From assembly GCA_029948255.1 (NCBI GenBank), contig JALIZF010001400.1, forward strand, positions 124,001 to 188,000: a DNA stretch of 64,000 nt, read 5' to 3'. Both the position numbers and the translations under genes were made by a program. Shown here piece after piece: positions 52,001-61,000 of this stretch. Position 1 is the first letter of the stretch. Every line of letters starts with the position of its first letter. The notes under the pieces were generated by a model. The model saw only the letters and a list, made by a program, of their open reading frames with translations. It searched no databases and was not told where the DNA came from. The DNA is from Telmatactis stephensoni (lineage: Eukaryota > Cnidaria > Anthozoa > Actiniaria > Isophelliidae).

Positions 52001-55000
52001 CTGAAAATGCATCGTTTTGCCGTGGTTAGGCCTGCCGTCCGTGCCACACTTATTGGCGTATTTCCGTTTTTGTATAAGAAAACGCCGCTCAATGCGAACA
52101 ACAAAAACGAAAAAAATTGGTTTCAAATTGACCATGGTTAGCGTGGACGTACAATAGCTCCTTACATGATGTTTTTGAAACAGCTGATTTCATCGTATGA
52201 ACTACTCTTCTTTTGTAACTTTGTTGTATTATCGTTTTAGCCACGATTCCCTTCTTGAGACAACAAGCTGGGGAAGGTACGTCAGCCATGCCTCTTATCT
52301 CTTCCCAACATTATTGTCTTTCACGTTGGTCAGAAGGGGATTATTACACCATCAGTCTTATTGTTTTGCAGTGGCGTTGAGGGAGAATTAACAGCTGCAG
52401 TTGTAGTTTCTCCTGTCATACGAAGGAAACTTTCTTCAGCTCTCATTCAGACCTACACATCTGTAGACGTTGTAGAGGGATTGGATGTCGACAAAGAAGA
52501 GTTCGATAAGTTTACTTCCAGGTTAAGTGCACATTCACAACACTTTTTACATCTTTAAGGCTTGGACACACTCAGTATACAGCTTTCTCTGCAACATTGT
52601 GCGTAAACCAGTTGTACCATGTGTCCACCCCTGCAATTGTGCGCAGTAACTTGCCAAAAAAGTTGCAGAAGTAGAACTCGATGCTAAACTTGCTAGTGTT
52701 GCAGGGATGGACACACGACACAACTCTGCGCTACCCACAATGTTACAGAAAACGTTACAAATAAAAGTTGCATAGTGCGACTGGTAAACTGAGGAAATTC
52801 AGTCATCTACTAAGTGGTTATTAACATAAACTTGATTATACTTCATAACTTTATCTTATTAGATCAGAAGTAGTAAAACTGCTTCAGAACTTGTGGAAAT
52901 ACCCTGAAACTAGGGCAATATTAAAGGAAAAATGCCAGGAAGATCAAGTTCAGGTAAAGTACCTCGGACATCTACAGACTGTAATACTCTTAATAGAAAT
53001 TAAAACAGGATGACAAACGGCTATTTGTGTGACGCCGCCTGATTGTGAGATGCGTGATCGACCCCAAACGTGATGCGTGATATGCCGTTTTATTAGCGAG
53101 ATCGTGCAACAATTTTTCTCTTGGTGCTTGATCGATACCCATTTTGTACGATGAATTTAAACGTGTAATTTTGTTGTGTAGGAATTTTTAAGTGCTATTC
53201 TTGACAGTTTGCTGTACTTACTAAATGATGGTTTATCACGACTGACCAACGTTTGTAAGCTACAGAAATCATTGGAAGATCGTAAGTTGACATCTTTCAC
53301 TGTTTCCTAGATTAACGTTTGTCGTATCCAAGTAACATTTCTTGTGTGTTTGTTAGAAACAAAATGGCAGGAGCTGGATTGGGAGGAACAAGAACAAAAA
53401 ACAAACTTCTTGAAAAACGAAGAACACGTTTCGAAGTCCTTCATGTTGATGGTATGTTAGCCGGCTGTTTTACTTCTTTTTCGTACTATTTTGAAACTTC
53501 TGATTGTTGACTGTGATGTGAACACGTCTTGTTGGTCAAGATGATTAAGGTAGTTTTCTTAATTCAGTATAGCACCTAATGTCATCACTCCTGTAACAAA
53601 AAGGATATTCTGAAAATTAATGGTCACTTGGACATCGTGTCCGAGCAACATTTCTTGTGTGTTTGTTAGAAACAAAATGGTAGGAGATGAATTGTGAGGA
53701 ACGAGAACAAAATAACAAATATTCTTTTTGTTACTTTTCTTCAAGTTATCAGTGGGTTCTGGATCAGTTTTACTGTCATAGCGTGGTGTTCATTGTATAC
53801 TTTCTATGTCACAGCTACCTTACAGCTGGTACAGTAATGCTTCAGTTGCTATTAAGTTGATCAGTGATTTGGTTTTGGGCTATCAAGGTCGTGTGCTTAG
53901 TTTCTTGCGACCGATCCTCTTTTCTTAGAACTTCCCTCAAAATTTTCACAGTTACATTGGATAGTTGCAAGGAATAGCTTAGAATGAGTTATTCTTCCGT
54001 CTTTGGCAGCGGTGTTAGGGGAAATTTTGTTCCATGATGCTTTGCTCACCACGTTCATCATTTCACCAATGTAGTGAGCTAGTGTATTACTCTAGTGTAT
54101 ATAAGTCTAATTTGTGTCACATGGTATCAGTGTTATTTGTTTTGTTTATCAACAGGCAAGCACTACTTTAACTTTCTTAGCCATGATTACAGAAGAACCA
54201 GCAGTTGCTCGTTGTTTCTCACGTCACCCACTATCACGGAGAGCAGCATCGGCGGTATGATTTGATTGGCTAAACATAACAGGATATTTGTACTGTTTTA
54301 AAAGAATTGTTTTGCTTGTAGATTATTGGCTTTCTTGACTCGCTGTGTGGACCAAAACGATTTGATCTCAAAGTAAAAAACATGGAGAAGTAAGTAATTT
54401 GTGTTTGATAATACGGTTTGAATCGCTGTATTTAAATGGCAAACATCTCCAAAGAAGGCAAAAATGGAGCCTGCATATAAGTACTCAAATTTATATCATT
54501 GTCTTATAAGAAATAAAGGGTATCATGCAGTATTTTGGCGAGTCTTTGACGAGAGATTTATTATCCATCTGAGCTCAGTTTTTGCAAGAGAAAAATAGAA
54601 GCCATTGCTCGACCAAAGTCGCCCTGATATCACGTCCAATCGAACCAAAGTTACCGGAATATATTTTTAAATAATATATTTTTAAAAGAAAACCTCTGCG
54701 CGCAGGATATTTATCCATTTTCGGTAGTGTTTGACAAATATATAGTCCCCGAGAAAGAAAATATCAGGGGTGCTTAACATTTACACGGAAAAACTGGAAA
54801 ATTCGGTCTTCCGATTGAGGTAATCCACTTTTCTTCTGCTATACCCGTGTACAGTTTGTGGAAAGTCAAGCTTCCCGCTGATTGGCTAGCACTTACAATG
54901 TGACTGGGGTGCTTACCATTTAAACCAATCCATCCCATTTGCTAATCGCAAAAAATTGCAACTGATTAGCAAATGGATGGATTGGTTTAAATGGTAAGCA

Positions 55001-58000
55001 TCCCAGTCACATTATAAGTGTTAGCCAATCATCGTGCAGTCTATCAATATCGCAGGTTTTTACGTCATTTGTCCTCTCTAGATATTCTTTCAACCCACGT
55101 GATCTCCTGGCCAAACTCGTCTCAGTTCTCCACCGCATTGTCACTTGTGGGCAGAAAGAAAGCAACACGGACTTTGTAAGCAACATGTGTAGAGACCCTG
55201 ACTATAGCAAGTCAATATTAGAACAAGCACTGAGGACAGTTAGAAGACACGACCTTATGTCAGCTGATAACATAGCAGAACTTGAAGCCTTTGTAAACCA
55301 GGTAAACACTTCTTTTAGAGGCACAACACTAAACCACTAAATTCCAACTCTTTGATACTTATCTTATGTAGTATGGTGTTCCCAGGGGTTGTGGATTCGC
55401 ATCCCAGTTATGTCAGAGATTCGTTTTCACTGTCTCGTGAGGCATGCACCTAGGCACCTTCACTATTCTCTTTGATTTATCTTATGGGTATATTATTCCT
55501 CATTCAAGTCATGTCGGCATGGGAGAAAAGTGTGATGAAAAGTACTGCTCGTGATAATCAATTATTTAGACGAATTTTGGGTTGAACTCTCACGCTGTTT
55601 CAGACAAGTAACAAACCAGCAGTTTGTCATTAGTTCGATTCAAACCTCACTCCGGGTTTTGTTTATTAATAGTTCCTTCACAATTCTCTGTGCCGTCTTG
55701 AAAGGTAGCCATGCCTTTGCATCGAAGCGAGACGAACGGTGAGCTTGCAATGATAGAAACCTGTGAATAATTGTCCTAGGTGTTAAAAAGGTATCTATCA
55801 TTGCACGCTCACCGTTTGTCTCGCTTCGATGCAAAGGCACGGCTACCTTTCAAGGTGGCGCAGGGAACTGTGAAGGGGACTATTCTGGATTTGAATTAAG
55901 CTGGTTGGCATTGCTTTCCTTTGACAGTGCGAAGAACTGCAAAAAGAGGCTTTTGGTGAAGCATCTGGTGTTTGTTCGGCTGCTACACGAGGAGAAGGCT
56001 TGTTGAAAGAACGTGATGGTATCAAGACTGATGGAGAACTCATGGAAGAGAGTCAACAAACCCTTGAACAAGTCTATGTGGAACGATTTAAGGACGAGCG
56101 TCATTCCATATGCGAGTTATTGGTAAGAGGTCTGAAAGGAAGGGATATTAAACAACTTAACTTTTTACAACTTTATGGATCAAGAATATAGAAACGGGTT
56201 GTAATTGTTCAGTGAAGGACTTCTGATTACACTGCCAAGCTCTCCGTAAAGCCTTGTTTTCGTTATCGACGCAACACAAGCGCAAGCATAAGGATCAAAT
56301 TTTTCCTTTTTCTGTGCTTGCACTGTGTTTGTGTTCTTTTTTTGCCTGAACGGAAAATCATGAGTTGCGTTTCGATGAAAATGGAGAATTATGAGTTGCG
56401 CTACAATGAAAACGGAGAATTTTGAGTTGCGCTTCGATGAAAACGGAGAATTATGAGTTGCGCTACAATGAAAACGGAGAATGATGAGTTGCGCTACAAT
56501 GAAAACGGAGAATTTTGAGTTGCGCTACAATGAAAACGGAGAATTATGAGTTGCGCTACAATGAAAACGGAGAATGATGAGTTGCGCTACAATGAAAACG
56601 GAGAATTTTGAGTTGCGCTACAATGAAAACGGAGAATTATGAGTTGCGCTACAATGAAAACGGAGAATGATGAGTTGCGCTACAATGAAAACGGAAAATG
56701 ATGAGTTGCGCTACAATGAAAACGGAAAATGATGAGTTGCGCTACAATGAAAACGGAGAATGATGAGTTGCGCTACAATGAAAACGGAGAATGATGAGTT
56801 GCGCTACAATGAAAACGGAGAATTATGAGTTGCGCTACAATGAAAACGGAGAATTATGAGTTGCGCTACAATGAAAACGGAGAATGATGAGTTGCGCTAC
56901 AATGAAAACGGAGAATGATGAGTTGCGCTACAATGAAAACGGAAAATGATGAGTTGCGCTACAATGAAAACGGAGAATGATGAGTTGCGCTACAATGAAA
57001 ACGGAAAATGATGAGTTGCGCTACAATGAAAACGGAGAATGATGAGTTGCGCTACAATGAAAACGGAGAATTATGAGTTGCGCTACAATGAAAACGGAAA
57101 ATGATGAGTTGCGCTACAATGAAAACGGAGAATGATGAGTTGCGCTACAATGAAAACGGAAAATGATGAGTTGCGCTACAATGAAAACGGAGAATTCTGA
57201 GTTGCGCTACAATGAAAACGGAGAATGATGAGTTGCGCTACAGCGTGCTTGCGTTGCCGGTGAGAACCAGTGTTTCTTACGTTATGAGTTCACTTGAGCG
57301 AAATTAATTTTGAATAAATTTTATTATTTGCAATTTAGGAAGTTACAGCATTTCAAAGTTTTCGTTCACAGCCAATAAATCAAAGGTGAATAATAATTAT
57401 CCTGTTCCTTTAATTAGATAACGAATGTTGTCCACAACTAAATGCAACTATTGCATGTGCGTTTTAGTGTCGTTTTGTGTTTATGATATCTACAAATGCA
57501 TGTAAACTACTGTTTGTTGGAATAGTGCCGTGTTATGTTTTACTGTTTGTTGGAATAGTGCCGTGTTATGATGTCTACAAATAACGTTTGTTTTAGGCAC
57601 TCTTTTCAGTTTTCTTTTATGTTATCAAGGTCTTCAAAGATACGTACTCTTATGAAGGAAATCACACAGCTTAAAGAGACTCTTCCTATCCATCCTAACT
57701 CATCGATATTTGTACGACAGGTAACAATAATTATACCTATTCAGAGTTCATGATATTTCCATGACTAATAATCCAATTTTATGATCTCAAATGGACAGTT
57801 GTTTCACACCATGTATTTCAATAAATGTGTGAACTGTTCTTTCAAAGAGGGTTGTCCTTGGTTTTGTTGCATATTGCATGTTGCATATTGCATTAACTGA
57901 AACTTGCATATTCTTTTCATCATATTCTTTCATTAATTTCATATTTGTAACTTTATGTTTTTATCATTTCTTGTAATTTTTTTTCTTTAATTTGAATTTA

Positions 58001-61000
58001 TGTACTCTGCAGGACCTCACTGAAAACCACGTAATGTGACGTGAGCTTTCCTGAATAAATATTTTTATTTTTATTATTATTTATTACAAGACTGAAAGGC
58101 ATTATGGGCAACGTGGAATTCGACATCAAGGAGTTGTTAAGGCAGGTTGAGCCTCAGCAGACTTTTTCCAAACTTTTCTTGGGTATTTTAGGCGTGAATT
58201 TAAAATATCAGAAATTTCAAATCCACAATACATTTCAGTCTTGGAATTCGATGCAACTAGAATATAACTATGGATAACCTTTTTGGAATAAGTGTATATT
58301 TACCAAATGGTATCTTAATGTAATTCTCACTCTTTTTTAATTGTTATTATGTAATTTTGTTTTGTATTTTTCTACTAGGACGAAGCAAGGATGGACTTTA
58401 TACGAGCAATGATCACGGGTCCTATTGACACACCCTATAGCAGAGGTTGTTTTGTGTTTGATGTCTACTTTCCATCCAATTACCCTAGTGTACCTCCATT
58501 AGTCAAGCTGATCACTACAGGCAATGGTACAGTCAGGTATATGATATACAATATGATAACCCTAGTGTACCTCAATTAGTCATCAGGCTGATCACTACAA
58601 TCAGTAGTACAGTCAGGAATAATGCAGTGCATATGTTTTTTTAAACAATAATGGTATATTATGCTCTCTGACTGGTACAGAATAGTGTGTTATTAGAATA
58701 CATACCCACGGATGACGTCACAGAGTATTACGCGCGCTCTTATTGGTTAAAATGTTTTTGATTCTTTGCAGGTTTAATCCAAACTTGTATGCTGATGGAA
58801 AGGTAAGACATTATATAGTCGTAATGGTTCAACTTTAATTTAGCTGGGGAGTTTTTCTGCACTGTGACCATAGTGCTTGCCGTCAAGCCATAGAGCTCTC
58901 ACCCGAAATCTTTGCACTTCATGTGAGTTGAGTTTGTTAGTTCGTTCTCTCCCTGGTTTCGAGGGTTTTTCTCCGGGTCCTCCGGTTTTCCTCCCTCCAT
59001 AAAAAACGAACTGGTAAGTTGACTGGGTGTTTAGAATATTTAATGTAGTAAGGAGTGTGTGAGAGAGTATTATAGGATTTCTACATTGTAAAGCGCATTG
59101 AGACGCTGTGAAATGCGCTATTAATAGTACCTTATATTTAGTAGAATCCGGCAGAGTTGTCGTAGTATTGGCGTCATTGAACCTTAGTGTTCATTTATAG
59201 TTCCAGGTGTTTTATTAAATTCATTGATACAAGCAAACACATGGATTTCTTTAAAAAAAATGAAAAACGCCACATGAACGGTGTGGAAATTTGAGTTATT
59301 TCATTGTTGATGCAGTTTTCATTATTCGCTTATCACTCGTTTTCCTTATTACGAATACCAATGTGACATACAGATTTTGCCCTTTTCATAAAAAATTCAA
59401 GATGTTGTACATCCATATAAATGTCCAAATACTGACTTGGTTGTCTTAGAATTGTTCTGACTCAACTGAAGTAGATTTCAAAACTGATATTTTGACCATT
59501 AGACTTGTAATCAGAACACCAGCCCCAACACAGCTGTTTAAGTACAATGGACTTCACGCTGACTGTTGCATGACGTATGAATTATGACTTCGACTTTATT
59601 ACCATAAATTCAAATAAATATTTACCAGTGTACATAAAACATATCTAAAAGGAAAAGGATGCTCAGAATAACTTTGAAGCTAATCTAGCTGAGCATCCAC
59701 ATATGTTATTAAAACAGGTATACAGCAGGTTGAAAGGATGAGAGGAATATATGACAAACACATGCACACAGACAAAGAGAAAATAAAAATAAAAATATTA
59801 CAATATATGAAGATACAAGCTGAAAACTCAGAATATATTTTGGTGTTGTTTAGAGGAATGAAATATTGTTAATGAAATGGATCTGGAATCTGGAAATTGT
59901 TATTAAAATAGAATATTAAAATCGTTATTTTCCTGGCAAAAATGCTTTACTGGTTTTAGTAAGGTCTGTGTGTATTGTATAGGTTTGCCTTAGTCTGTTG
60001 GGAACGTGGCATGGTGGCGATGCTAGTGAGAAATGGAATCCTAAAAAGTCGTCTTTGTATCAGGTAAGAACTAAGTGCTTGTTCATTGGAAAAAGCGATA
60101 TCTAGTAGGAAGCATGGTGTCCTCCAGTGAATTGGTCCATAGAATTTTACATCCAACGGGTAGCGTTACTAGGACTTTGTAAATTAAAGTAAAGCGACCA
60201 TATTTAACGTCGATTATAACTCGCCGTAACAGTAATTCAACTGACAAACCTGAGGTCGACGGTGCGCTCATTTTACTCCCCTCTCTCCATCAGTGCTCCG
60301 TTTTAAGGGCATTTAAAGCTACTTCAAGCTACACAGATTAGAAAGAAGTCGAAACAAGGATGTGAGGTCTGGGGGGATCGAACTCGGGACCTTTCGCACC
60401 GAAGGCCGCGCACTAACCAACTGTGCCGTCCTTGCAAACCTGACTTATGATTCCCTGTCCAGCAGGCGACCATGTGACCCTTTAGACCCCCCCTCCCCTC
60501 ACCAAATGGAATGTTTGTTTTTTCGTATGGTGGACCATAGTTAATACTGTTATATTTGTAGGTACTGTTGTCTATCCAGGGAATGATATTAATCCCTGAT
60601 CCTTGTTTTAACGAACCTGGTTATGAAGGCATTAGAGGCACAGATGAAGGAGACGTGAGTATCTTAATGGAATTTATTATTTCAAATTTATTATATCTGA
60701 GGAACCTTCTCCTCGTTGGGTGGATTGATCATGTTGGAGTTTGGTTGTGTCTTGGGAATTGTTTCAGCATTTCAACTTGTTTTGTGAAGACGTTTCGGCC
60801 GGCGCATGGCTTGGAACCAAACGTAACCTCTTCGGATCAGCTGTGATGCCTGTTCTGTTAACAAAAATGTTCAAGAACAAACATCTGATCTGAAGAAAAT
60901 GCGTCAAAAACGTCATCGAAGTCCAAACGATGTAAAATCCTTAGTAACAACCTCCTTAATAGAGCAATAATCCGTGATGGTGTTTTTAGGCTTTGTCTTG

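Larger units (their letters stand above)
36397..55301 (+). other. Exons 7-34: Ufd2/UBE4 elongation-factor core
   Basis: Successive exons match UBE4A/UBE4B in order: [28 protein letters not shown] (UBE4B SYLGAFFSFSVF); [30 protein letters not shown] then [10 protein letters not shown] (UBE4A KLCQPF and FNPTYC); [17 protein letters not shown] (UBE4B LPEFYVEDVAEFLFFIV); [46 protein letters not shown] (UBE4 LxGPKxxxLKVKxxxxxxF). The core of Ufd2-type E4 enzymes is a helical-repeat scaffold that binds substrates and the Cdc48/p97 machinery. It runs about residues 296-1202, the normal length, and stops where the U-box should begin. Confidence 0.88.
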
